Shown here: piece by piece, positions 49,653-57,286 of the stretch
Layout: each line of letters begins with the position of its first letter
Numbering within the stretch: the first letter of the stretch is position 1
Assembly (NCBI RefSeq): GCF_016598615.1
Contig: NZ_CP066831.1
Location: 4,340,001 to 4,404,000 of the forward strand
Origin: Streptomyces liliifuscus
GTDB lineage: Bacteria > Actinomycetota > Actinomycetes > Streptomycetales > Streptomycetaceae
Direction of reading: 5' to 3'
Length of the DNA: 64,000 bases
The notes under the pieces: model-generated
Database searches by the model: none
Told to the model about the DNA's origin: nothing
Seen by the model: the letters and a program-made list of their open reading frames with translations, nothing else
Made by a program: the position numbers and the translations under genes

Positions 49653-50015
49653 TCAGCCGCCGCCGCTGCCCGAGCCTGAGCAGCCGAAGCCGTCGCGGTC
49701 CACGGCCTCGCTTCGGCTGAAGGTGCCGTAGTCGGCATGGCCGGCGCTGACGTCGGAGTCGTAGTACCAGGCGGCGTCGACCGTGTCGGTCCGACTGCCG
49801 CCGCTCTTGCGGTTCTTGCCCGACGAGGAGGAGGTGGAGCCCGACTTGCAGTTCTTGTCGGCGACGATCTTGTAGCCGTTTACGTACTCGTAGCTGTCGC
49901 GGTCCACGCAGCGGCGGTCGGGGTCGGAACCGCACGAGGTGAGGGCTGCGGCGAGGACGCCCATTCCGCCGAGTACGACCGTGCTCGAACGCAGTTTTCT
50001 GCGCTGGTCCGCCAT
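49653..50015 (-). CDS. Small lipoprotein, possible YgiB (DUF1190) analogue
   Basis: A 120-aa protein. Signal segment STVVLGGMGVLAAALTSCGS has a lipobox-like LTSC. The mature part is rich in Ser, Gly, Asp and Tyr: RRCVDRDSYEYVNGYKIVAD, AAWYYDSDVSAGHADYGTF, SRSEAVDRDGFGCSGSGSGG. E. coli YgiB is also an export-targeted small protein with a Tyr-rich body and a Gly/Ser end, encoded next to YgiC; the likeness is in layout and composition, not proven homology. Four Cys remain in the mature part. ATG 50015, upstream of the ATP-grasp gene in the same direction. Confidence 0.65.
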   Translation of the reverse strand: MADQRRKLRSSTVVLGGMGVLAAALTSCGSDPDRRCVDRDSYEYVNGYKIVADKNCKSGSTSSSSGKNRKSGGSRTDTVDAAWYYDSDVSAGHADYGTFSRSEAVDRDGFGCSGSGSGGG

Positions 50016-50151
50016 GTTCTCTCCCCCGTTGGGCCCGTCCGGCGGGCTCGTCCATGGCCGGTTCGCTCGTCCGGCCCCGGACAGGTTAAAGATCAGGTGA
50101 GTGGGTTGTACAAACGGCTCTCCCCAACTCTCGCTCCCCTACAGTCGCTTT

Positions 50152-51096
50152 GTGCTCTTTGGAATGGTGTGCGCCCTTGGTGCGGCGGTGTGCTTCGGCA
50201 CGGCGACGGTGTTGCAGGCGATCGCGGCGCGGGCGGCCGCGCGGGGACCGGAGAGTTCCGGCTCTTCGGGGGACTCCCCCGACGGATCGTCCGGCGGGGC
50301 TTCCGGCGGGACTTCGGCCCGGGCTTCAGGGCGGGCTTCCGGTGTGGACGCCGCCCTGTTGCTGCGGGCGCTGCGCGAGTGGCGGTACATCGCCGGGCTC
50401 GCGCTCGACGGGGTCGGGTTCGTCCTGCAGATCGCGGCCCTGCGGTCGCTCCCGATCTACACGGTGGGGGCGGCGCTCGCCGCGAGCCTCGCGGTGACGG
50501 CGGTGGTCGCGGCCTGGCTGCTCCATGTGCGGCTGAGCGGGGTCGAATGGGGCGCGGTCGCGGTGGTGTGCGCGGGGCTCGCGATGCTCGGGCTCGCGTC
50601 GGGAGAGGAGGGGGACGAGGCCGGGTCCACCGCGCTCAAGTACGCGATGCTCGGCACCGCCGTGGTCGTGCTGCTCCTCGGCGCGCTGGCCGGGCGGCTG
50701 CCCGATCGGGGGCGGGCGCTCGCGCTCGGGCTGGGTGCCGGGTTCGGGTTCGGGGTGGTCGAGGTGTCGGTCCGGCTCATCGACGGCCTCACTCCCTCGG
50801 CGCTCCTCACCAACCCGGCGACGTACGCCCTGCTGCTGGGCGGAGGCGCGGCGTTCCTGCTTCTCACCTCAGCGCTCCAGCGGGGCTCGGTGACGGCGGC
50901 CACGGCGGGGATGGTCATCGGCGAGACCATCGGGCCCGCGGTGGTGGGCGTGGTGTGGCTGGGCGACCGTACGAGGGAGGGGCTGGCCTGGCTGGCCGTC
51001 CTCGGCTTCGCCGTCGCGGTGGCCGGGGCGCTGGCGCTGGCCCGCTTCGGGGAGGCGCCGGTGGAGGCGGACGAGTCGGAGCCGGTCGCGCCGTAG
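50152..51096 (+). CDS. EamA/DMT-superfamily transporter-like membrane protein
   Basis: A 314-aa protein with about nine to ten hydrophobic segments: FGMVCALGAAVCFGTATVLQ, YIAGLALDGVGFVLQIAALR, VGAALAASLAVTAVVAAWLL, ALQRGSVTAATAGMVIGETI and LAVLGFAVAVAGALALARFG. A Ser/Gly-rich insert (about residues 28-60) lies after helix 1. The fold suggests a drug/metabolite transporter; substrate unknown. GTG 50152 is six bases after TACAGT (50140-50145), implying a leaderless mRNA; a start at ATG 50164 is possible. Confidence 0.75.
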   Translation: MLFGMVCALGAAVCFGTATVLQAIAARAAARGPESSGSSGDSPDGSSGGASGGTSARASGRASGVDAALLLRALREWRYIAGLALDGVGFVLQIAALRSLPIYTVGAALAASLAVTAVVAAWLLHVRLSGVEWGAVAVVCAGLAMLGLASGEEGDEAGSTALKYAMLGTAVVVLLLGALAGRLPDRGRALALGLGAGFGFGVVEVSVRLIDGLTPSALLTNPATYALLLGGGAAFLLLTSALQRGSVTAATAGMVIGETIGPAVVGVVWLGDRTREGLAWLAVLGFAVAVAGALALARFGEAPVEADESEPVAP

Positions 51097-51131
51097 GGCT
51101 CCACGGGTCGGTTCCGTTCCGCGCGGTTTCC

Positions 51132-51256
51132 GTGCCTCGCGGGGCCGTTCCGCGGGGCCGTTCCGCGTGGCCGGGCGGTGCGCCCGTGTCTCGGACCGTG
51201 CCTCGCGGAGCCGTTCCGCGCGCGGCCGGGCGGTGCGCCCGTGCCTCGCAGGGCCG
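51132..51256. repeat. Imperfect direct repeat of about 60 bp
   Basis: Two blocks begin GTGCCTCGCGGNGCCGTTCC at 51132 and 51198; both continue into GGCCGGGCGGTGCGCCCGTG. They lie between convergent genes; the 189-base gap holds nothing else recognisable. Confidence 0.65.
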
Positions 51257-51284
51257 TGCCTCGCAGGCGCATCGCCCGGCCGCT

Positions 51285-52871
51285 CTAGGGCAGCGCCCTG
51301 ACCAGTGCCTCCAGTGCTCCTGGCCATGCGCTGTCCGTAGGCGTGCCGTACCCGACGACCAGGGCGTCCAGGGGTGGGGCCGTGGCGGACGGGTGGCGGT
51401 AGCGGGTCAGGCCGTGGACTGCCAGGCCCTGCCAGACCGCCGCGCGGACGACCGACTGCTCGGTGCCTGGCGGGAGTTGGAGTACCGCGTGGAGGCCGGC
51501 CGCGATGCCGGTGGCCGTGACCGACGGGGTGTGGGCGGCCAGCGCGGAGACGAGGTGGTCGCGGCGACGGCGGTAACGCAGACGCGAGGCGCGCACATGG
51601 CGGTCGTACGCGCCCGATGTGATGAACTCCGCCAGGGTCAGCTGGTCCAGGACACCGCACGACCAGTCCGCGCCGCCCTTCGCCGCCGTGACCTCGGCCG
51701 CCAGGTCCGGTGGCAGGACCAGCCAGCCGAGGCGCAGGCCGGGGGCCAGGGACTTGCTGGCGGTGCCGAGGTACACCACGTGGTCCGGGTCGAGGCCCTG
51801 GAGCGCGCCCACGGGCTGCCGGTCGTAGCGGAACTCCCCGTCGTAGTCGTCCTCCAGGATCAGCCCGTCCGTCCGCCGCGCCCAGTCGACCACGGCGGCC
51901 CGGCGGTCGGGATGCAAGGGCACACCCATGGGGAACTGGTGGGCGGGGGTCAGCAGCACCGCCCGCACACCACCGTGCCCACCTTTGCCCCCACTCCCAC
52001 TCCCGCTCCCGCTCCCGCTCCCGCCCCGGGATCCCTGCCCGCCCCGACTCCCCGGCCCGCCGCCACTCCCACTCCCACTCCCACTCCGGCTCCCACTCCG
52101 GCTCCGGCTCCGGCTCCCGCGCCCACCCCCACTTCTCTCCCCGCTCCAACCAAGCCCTCCCCCGGTCAACTCCTCCGTGCGTGTGCCCAGTTCGTCGAAC
52201 GGCAGGGTCACCGATCGCAGTCCCGCCCGTTCCACCAGATTCCAGTGCACGTCGAGCCCGTACGACTCCATCGCCAGCGCACTCGCGCCCCGCTGTCGCA
52301 GTACCGCGCCGAGCAGCATCAGGCCGTGTGCGAATCCGGAGCAGATGAGGATGCGTTCGGGGTCGGCGCGTACGCCGCGGGCCCGCGCGAGGTAGCCCGC
52401 GAGCGCGGTGCGCAGTTCGACCCGGCCGCGCGGGTCCCCGTATCCGAGAGCGTCGTACGGGGCCGCCGCGAGGGCCCGGCGGGAAGCCTTGAGCCACTCG
52501 GCGCGCGGGAAGGACGCGAGGTCGGGGGTGCCGGGGACGAGGTCGTACGCCGGGCCGCCGGGCGTACGCGGCCGGGGCGGGGCGGTGGCCGGTGCCACCA
52601 CCGCGCGTTCCGCCACCCGCGTGCCCGAGCCCTGGCGGGCGGTGAGCCAGCCCTCGGCCACGAGGTCGGCGTAGGCGTCGGCGACGGTGTTGCGCGCGAT
52701 GCCCAGATCGGCGGCGAGGGAGCGCGACGACGGCAGCCGGGTCCCGGGCGCGAGCCGTCCGCCGCGCACGGCCGCCCGCAGCGCGTCCGTCAGGCCTTTG
52801 CGCAGGCCGGAGCCAGTGCGCGTCACGTCGACATGCAGATCCACGCCAAAAGTGGCCCAGGATTTCACCAT
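51285..52871 (-). CDS. MocR/PdxR-family GntR-aminotransferase regulator
   Basis: A 528-aa regulator. The GntR winged helix is at residues about 15-90 (GLTDALRAAVRGGRLAPGTR, LPSSRSLAADLGIARNTVAD, AYADLVAEGWLTARQGSGTR). The rest is a fold-type I aminotransferase domain with the PLP lysine in YLGTASKSLAPGLRLGWLVL. About 60 residues of Gly/Ser/Arg low complexity are inserted near residues 245-305, just before VRAVLLTPAHQFPMG, where relatives have a short loop. Members bind PLP and usually regulate a divergent gene, here the AhpD-like gene. ATG 52871 lies between the arms of an inverted repeat. Confidence 0.88.
   Translation of the reverse strand: MVKSWATFGVDLHVDVTRTGSGLRKGLTDALRAAVRGGRLAPGTRLPSSRSLAADLGIARNTVADAYADLVAEGWLTARQGSGTRVAERAVVAPATAPPRPRTPGGPAYDLVPGTPDLASFPRAEWLKASRRALAAAPYDALGYGDPRGRVELRTALAGYLARARGVRADPERILICSGFAHGLMLLGAVLRQRGASALAMESYGLDVHWNLVERAGLRSVTLPFDELGTRTEELTGGGLGWSGERSGGGRGSRSRSRSGSRSGSGSGSGGGPGSRGGQGSRGGSGSGSGSGSGGKGGHGGVRAVLLTPAHQFPMGVPLHPDRRAAVVDWARRTDGLILEDDYDGEFRYDRQPVGALQGLDPDHVVYLGTASKSLAPGLRLGWLVLPPDLAAEVTAAKGGADWSCGVLDQLTLAEFITSGAYDRHVRASRLRYRRRRDHLVSALAAHTPSVTATGIAAGLHAVLQLPPGTEQSVVRAAVWQGLAVHGLTRYRHPSATAPPLDALVVGYGTPTDSAWPGALEALVRALP
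51985..52126. repeat. Hexanucleotide microsatellite inside the MocR gene
   Basis: Runs of CCCACT and CCCGCT units, with scattered CCGGCT and CTCCGG variants, encode the Gly-Ser-Arg insert of the MocR protein on the minus strand. Six-base units keep the frame when copies are gained or lost. Confidence 0.8.
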
Positions 52872-52894
52872 GGAAATGGACCATACTCCTGGGC
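52854..52894. promoter_or_regulatory. Inverted repeat in the MocR/AhpD divergent promoter
   Basis: GGCCCAGGA (52854-52862) and TCCTGGGC (52887-52894) are inverted copies with 24 bases between them, spanning the MocR start codon. An inner palindrome-like CCATGGAAATGG lies between. Probable binding site for the MocR regulator. TAGGCT at 52906-52911 is the likely -10 for the AhpD-like gene. Confidence 0.5.
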
Positions 52895-52918
52895 TACTCC
52901 GAACATAGGCTCATGATC

Positions 52919-53476
52919 ATGACGACGAACACCGCCCCCACGGGCAGCACCCCGACCGACACCGCGGCCAAGACCGTCGCCGGCATCCCGCAGGACACCC
53001 CGCTCGCCCGCGAGCACGCCCCCCGGCTCCAGTGGACCGAGTTCGCCCCCGAGGTCTACAAGGCCATGGTCAGGCTGGACGCGGCCGCCCGGAAGGGCGT
53101 CGACCCGGTGCTCCTTGAGCTGGTGAAGATCCGCACGTCGCAGCTCAACCACTGCGCGTTCTGCCTCGACATGCACACGAAGGACGCGTTCGCGGCGGGC
53201 GAGAGCGTCGAGCGGATCGTCCAGCTCAGCGCGTGGGAGGAGTCACGGCACTTCTACACGGAGAAGGAGCTCGCCGCCCTCGCGCTCACCGAGGCCGTGA
53301 CGGTCCTGACGGACGGCTTCGTGCCGGACGAGGTGTACGAGGCCGCCGCCCGCCAGTTCGACGAGGCCGAGCTGGCCCAGCTGATCGCCGCCATCACGGT
53401 GATCAACGCCTGGAACCGCTTCGGCGTGACCTGCCGTCTCGTGGCCGGCCACTACACGGCCGGGCAGTACAAGTAG
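52919..53476 (+). CDS. Carboxymuconolactone decarboxylase/AhpD-like protein
   Basis: A 185-aa protein of the AhpD-like fold. The redox motif is NHCAFCLDMHTKDA with Cys-x-x-Cys and the following His, as in alkylhydroperoxidase D. LQWTEFAPEVYKAMVRLDAA and AAITVINAWNRFGVTCRLVA are also family patterns. The likely role is peroxide or thiol redox chemistry. ATG 52919 is favoured because TAGGCT lies seven bases before it (leaderless); ATG 52913 would add two residues. Divergent from the MocR gene, the usual regulator-target layout. Confidence 0.88.
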   Translation: MTTNTAPTGSTPTDTAAKTVAGIPQDTPLAREHAPRLQWTEFAPEVYKAMVRLDAAARKGVDPVLLELVKIRTSQLNHCAFCLDMHTKDAFAAGESVERIVQLSAWEESRHFYTEKELAALALTEAVTVLTDGFVPDEVYEAAARQFDEAELAQLIAAITVINAWNRFGVTCRLVAGHYTAGQYK

Positions 53477-53528
53477 CAGCGCGAGCAGCTGCTCAGCACG
53501 ACAAGCGGCGGCACGGCATACGGGAGTG

Positions 53529-53557
53529 CCGGGTGCCCTCGTCAGGGAGACACCCGG
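53529..53557. terminator. Hairpin between convergent AhpD-like and betaine-binding genes
   Basis: CCGGGTG (53529-53535) pairs with CACCCGG (53551-53557), with an inner CCCT/AGGG stem. No U tract. It probably ends the AhpD-like transcript. Confidence 0.5.
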
Positions 53558-53584
53558 CCCCCGTACAGGGAGGGCCACTTGGAC

Positions 53585-53653
53585 GGCCCGCACGGCAGAC
53601 GGCCCGCACGGCAGACGGCCCGTACGGCAGTGACCTACTGGCAGTGACCTACT
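53585..53653. repeat. Short tandem repeats at the end of the betaine operon
   Basis: GGCCCGCACGGCAGAC occurs twice (53585, 53601) with a third variant at 53617. It is followed by two copies of GGCAGTGACCTACT, the second running into the stop codon of the binding-protein gene. Confidence 0.75.
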
Positions 53654-54677
53654 TGCGCAGCCACGCCTTCCACGTGGACTCATGGCCCTTGGCCCACTTC
53701 CGCGCCGCCTCCTCGGGCGTCAGCTTCTGGTCGGCGATCATCAGGGAGACCTCGTTCTGGTCCTCGGTCGTCCACTTGAAGTTCTTCAAGAAGGCCGCCG
53801 CCTTGCCACCGCTCTTCGCGAAGTCCGTGTTCAGGTACTTCTGCAGCGGGGTGTGCGGGTAGGCGCACGCGACCTTCTCCGGGTCGGCGTCACAGCCCTC
53901 CTTGTAGGCGGGCAGCTTCACCTCCGTCATGGGGACCTTCTTGAAGAGCCACTGGGGTGAGTACCAGTACGTGAGGAACGGCTTCTTCTCCTTGGCGAAC
54001 TGGCGCATCTGGGTGATCTGGGCCGCCTCCGAACCGGCGAACACCACCTGGAGGTCGAGGTCCAGGTTCTTCACCAGCGCCTTGTCGTTCGTGACGTAGG
54101 AGGGTGAACCGTCGAGCAGTTGCCCCTTGCCGCCGCTCTCGGGAGTGCGCAACTGGTCGGCGTACTTGTTCAGGTTCTTCCAGTCGGTCACGTCCGGGTG
54201 CTGCTTCGCGAAGTACGTCGGTACGAACCAGCCGATGTGCCCGGTGACGCCGAAGCCGCCGCCGTTCACGATCGTCTTCTTGTCCTTGACGTACCGCTGT
54301 TCCTGCTCGGGGTGACCCCAATCCTCCAGGATCGCGTCGACGCGGCCCTGGCTGAGCGCGTCCCACGCGGGGACCTCGTCGACCTGGACGGTGTCGACGC
54401 GATAGCCCAGTTCGTGCTCCAACAGGTACTGCGCGACGGCCACGTTGGCCTGCGCGCCGACCCACGACTGCACGGACAGGGTCACGGTCTTGGCCCCCTG
54501 CGCGTTGGCGAAGGGCGAGGCCTGCTTGGTCATGTCGGCGGCTCCGCAGCCGGCCGTCGTCAGCACCAGCAGGGAGCAGCCGACGGCCAGAGCGCCCGTC
54601 ATGCGCGTACCACCGGTCATACCGGACGTGCCGGACGTGCCGGTCGTGCCGGTCCTACGACGTATGCGCGTACGCAT
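53649..54677 (-). CDS. Glycine betaine/proline ABC transporter substrate-binding lipoprotein
   Basis: A 342-aa OpuAC/ProX-type binding protein. A basic Thr/Gly-rich N-terminus leads to the signal ALAVGCSLLVLTTAGCGAAD, with lipobox TAGC. The ligand domain has TVTLSVQSWVGAQANVAVAQ, GRVDAILEDWGHPEQEQRY, GGFGVTGHIGWFVPTYFAKQ and FLTYWYSPQWLFKK, with the aromatic residues that form the cation box. Intact despite a tandem duplication that copied its first 100 codons into the chimeric gene upstream. Last gene of the betaine operon. Start 54677. Confidence 0.92.
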   Translation of the reverse strand: MRTRIRRRTGTTGTSGTSGMTGGTRMTGALAVGCSLLVLTTAGCGAADMTKQASPFANAQGAKTVTLSVQSWVGAQANVAVAQYLLEHELGYRVDTVQVDEVPAWDALSQGRVDAILEDWGHPEQEQRYVKDKKTIVNGGGFGVTGHIGWFVPTYFAKQHPDVTDWKNLNKYADQLRTPESGGKGQLLDGSPSYVTNDKALVKNLDLDLQVVFAGSEAAQITQMRQFAKEKKPFLTYWYSPQWLFKKVPMTEVKLPAYKEGCDADPEKVACAYPHTPLQKYLNTDFAKSGGKAAAFLKNFKWTTEDQNEVSLMIADQKLTPEEAARKWAKGHESTWKAWLRK

Positions 54678-55601
54678 CTCAGGCTCCCTTCTTCGTGCGG
54701 CGGTCCGTCGGCTGGGTCACGCGGTCGAGCATCAGGCCGAGGCAGACGATCGCCGCGCCGGCCACCAGACCCGTGGCGAGGTCGCCCTGGGCGAGCCCGA
54801 ACACGACGTCGTAGCCGAGTGCGCCACCGCCGACCAGGCCGCCGATGATGACGACGGCGAGGACGAGGACGACGCCCTGGTTGAGCGCGAGCAGCAGTGC
54901 GGGACGGGCCAACGGCAACTGGACCTGGCGCAGTTGCTGCCAGCCCGTCGCGCCCATCGAGCGCGAGGACTCCATGGCCGCCGGGTCGACCTGGACGGTG
55001 TCGACGCGATAGCCCAGTTCGTGCTCCAACAGGTACTGCGCGACGGCCACGTTGGCCTGCGCGCCGACCCACGACTGCACGGACAGGGTCACGGTCTTGG
55101 CCCCCTGCGCGTTGGCGAAGGGCGAGGCCTGCTTGGTCATGTCGGCGGCTCCGCAGCCGGCCGTCGTCAGCACCAGCAGGGAGCAGCCGACGGCCAGAGC
55201 GCCCGTCATGCGCGTACCACCGGTCATACCGGACGTGCCGGACGTGCCGGTCGTGCCGGTCCTACGACGTATGCGCGTACGCATCTCAGGCTCCCTTCTT
55301 CGTGCGGCGGTCCGTCGGCTGGGTCACGCGGTCGAGCATCAGGCCGAGGCAGACGATCGCCGCGCCGGCCACCAGACCCGTGGCGAGGTCGCCCTGGGCG
55401 AGCCCGAACACGACGTCGTAGCCGAGTGCGCCACCGCCGACCAGGCCGCCGATGATGACGACGGCGAGGACGAGGACGACGCCCTGGTTGAGCGCGAGCA
55501 GCAGTGCGGGACGGGCCAACGGCAACTGGACCTGGCGCAGTTGCTGCCAGCCCGTCGCGCCCATCGAGCGCGAGGACTCCATGGCCGCCGGGTCGACCTG
55601 G
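54378..55601. repeat. Tandem duplication, two 607-bp copies with 10-bp microhomology
   Basis: Positions 54378-54984 and 54985-55591 appear identical by eye. All three junctions (54378, 54985, 55592) carry GTCGACCTGG, which continues as ACGGTG after the first two and CGCAGG after the third. The unit holds the 3' end of the permease gene and the 5' end of the binding-protein gene. The simplest origin is one unequal recombination between the GTCGACCTGG copies in permease and binding-protein genes. Confidence 0.92.
54679..55284 (-). pseudogene. Chimeric ORF: binding-protein N-terminus fused to permease C-terminus
   Basis: A 201-aa open frame made by the 607-bp duplication. Residues 1-100 equal the start of the betaine-binding lipoprotein (signal, lipobox, up to GYRVDTVQVD). 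Residues 101-201 equal the end of the permease (PAAMESSRSMGATGW to QPTDRRTKKGA). The fusion is in frame with no stop. It keeps the binding-protein start and upstream sequence, so it may be translated, but it lacks most of the ligand domain and half of the permease fold. Probably non-functional. Confidence 0.85.
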
Positions 55602-57286
55602 CGCAGGCCCTGCGTGGTGATGCGGACGACGGCGGGCAGGGCGTAGACGACCGCGGCGGCGACCGCCGGGGCGCGGCCCACGCCGAACAGAGCCACGACG
55701 GGGATGAGGTAGACGAACTGCGGCATCGTCTGGAAGACGTCCAGGAAGGGACGCAGCACGCGTTCGCAGCGCTCGCTCCTGGCCGCCGCGATGCCGGTCG
55801 CGAAGCCCAGGACCAGGGTGACGGCCACGGCCGCGAGGACCTGCGACAGCGTGTCGAGGGACGGCCCCCAGACGCCGAGCACGCCGATCGCGGCCATCGC
55901 GAGGACGGCGGTGAGCGCGGTGCGCCAGGTGCCGATCAGCCAGGCGAGCGCGGCGACGATCAGCAGGACCGACCACCAGGGCAGCCACTGCAGGCCGTCC
56001 CGCATCGGGTCCAGGACCCAGGTGGTGAAGTGGCCCGCCCAGTCGGCGGTGCCACCCACGTAGGGGACGCCGGAGTAGAGATGGTCCGTCATCCAGTCGA
56101 CGGCCCTGTTGACGGGCTCGGCGATGTTCACGAGCCAGGCCTCGGGCCAGTCGAGACGGCCGGTGAGACGTCCGGCGACCGCGACGGCGAGGGCCACGAC
56201 GGCCGCGTAGGCCCAACCGGTCCAACCGGTCCAACCGGTCAAACGGGTCCAGCGGGATCCGCTGCTTCTGCCGAGCCCCTCGCCGCCCGTTCCGTCCGTT
56301 CCCACCGCTCCCGCCGCGCCCGTCACCCGGTCGAGGACGACCGCGAGCAGCACGATCGGGATGCCGGCGGCGAGCGCCGCGCCCACGTCGACCGAGGCGA
56401 GCGCCTGGTAGACGCGGTCACCGAGACCGGCCGCGCCGATGACGGACGCGATGACGGCCATGGACAGGGCCATCATGATCGTCTGGTTGAGGCCGAGGAG
56501 GAGTTCCTTGCGGGCGAGCGGGATACGGGCCGTGAGGAGCCGCTGCCGAGCCGTGGTGCCCAGGGACTCGACGGCCTCCATCACCCCGGCGTCGGCGCCG
56601 CGCAGACCGAGCGCGGTGAGCCGGGCCATCGGCGGGGCCGCGTAGACGACGGTGGCGAGTACCGCGGCCGGCACACCCATGCCGAAGACGAGGACGACCG
56701 GCAGGAGGTACGCGTAGGCCGGGAACACCTGCATGGTGTCGAGTACGGGGCGCAGCGCGCGGTACGTACGGTCGGAGAGCCCGGCCGCGAGGCCGAGGAA
56801 CACGCCGAGCACGACGGACGCGAGGACCGCGACCACCATCAGCGCGAGCGTCTGCATGGTGGGGATCCACATGCCGAGCAGCCCGCAGGCCAGGAACGCG
56901 GCGCCCGTGCCGAGCGCCAGCCGTACCCCCGCGACCCGCCAGGCGACCAGTGCCGCCGCGGCCGTGACGCCCGCCCAGCCGGCGGCGAGCAGGACGAGGT
57001 AGACGGCGCGTACGGAGAGGACGACCGCGTTGGAGACGTACCCGAAGAAGTAGAGGAACAGCGGGTGGCTGTCGCGGTTGTCGATGACCCAGTCGCTGGC
57101 CCTGCCGAGGGGTTCGGAGAGGTCGACGGTGAGGGCGTTCGGCCAACTGCCGCTCGCCCAGCGGGCGTCGGCCAGCGGGACGAGGACCGCCGCCGCGACG
57201 GCGAGCAGCAGGAGCTTGCCGGTGGCGGGGTGCCTGAGGAAGCCGGGGAGACCGCTCCGGGGAGCGGCCGCGGTGATCGTGGCCAT
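55286..57286 (-). CDS. Glycine betaine/proline ABC permease, two fused permease domains
   Basis: A 666-aa protein in which two OpuAB/ProW-type permeases are joined. The first half has the EAA loop VMEAVESLGTTARQRLLTAR and the second AMESSRSMGATGWQQLRQVQ; each follows LRPVLDTMQVFPAYAYLLPV or LRPFLDVFQTMPQFVYLIPV. Each half has about seven helices. They are joined by a linker at about residues 345-370 with the repeat TGWTGWTGW, coded by tandem AACCGGTCC-type units. A single chain can supply both membrane subunits. ATG 57286 overlaps the ATPase stop (TGATG). The last 100 codons are duplicated downstream. Confidence 0.9.
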   Translation of the reverse strand: MATITAAAPRSGLPGFLRHPATGKLLLLAVAAAVLVPLADARWASGSWPNALTVDLSEPLGRASDWVIDNRDSHPLFLYFFGYVSNAVVLSVRAVYLVLLAAGWAGVTAAAALVAWRVAGVRLALGTGAAFLACGLLGMWIPTMQTLALMVVAVLASVVLGVFLGLAAGLSDRTYRALRPVLDTMQVFPAYAYLLPVVLVFGMGVPAAVLATVVYAAPPMARLTALGLRGADAGVMEAVESLGTTARQRLLTARIPLARKELLLGLNQTIMMALSMAVIASVIGAAGLGDRVYQALASVDVGAALAAGIPIVLLAVVLDRVTGAAGAVGTDGTGGEGLGRSSGSRWTRLTGWTGWTGWAYAAVVALAVAVAGRLTGRLDWPEAWLVNIAEPVNRAVDWMTDHLYSGVPYVGGTADWAGHFTTWVLDPMRDGLQWLPWWSVLLIVAALAWLIGTWRTALTAVLAMAAIGVLGVWGPSLDTLSQVLAAVAVTLVLGFATGIAAARSERCERVLRPFLDVFQTMPQFVYLIPVVALFGVGRAPAVAAAVVYALPAVVRITTQGLRQVDPAAMESSRSMGATGWQQLRQVQLPLARPALLLALNQGVVLVLAVVIIGGLVGGGALGYDVVFGLAQGDLATGLVAGAAIVCLGLMLDRVTQPTDRRTKKGA

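Noticed and set aside
51985..52126. Repeat block as an intergenic repeat or CRISPR
   Set aside because: It lies within the MocR reading frame in multiples of three with no spacers.
49737..52916. 1059-codon plus-strand frame across the lipoprotein, EamA and MocR genes
   Set aside because: It overlaps three supported genes in other frames and is kept open by GC content and by the Pro-rich microsatellite.
54378..55601. GTCGAC (a SalI recognition sequence) at all duplication junctions as proof of a cloning artefact
   Set aside because: The ten-base identity GTCGACCTGG is present in both parent genes as ordinary coding sequence, so natural microhomology explains it; an assembly error remains possible and is stated in the finding.
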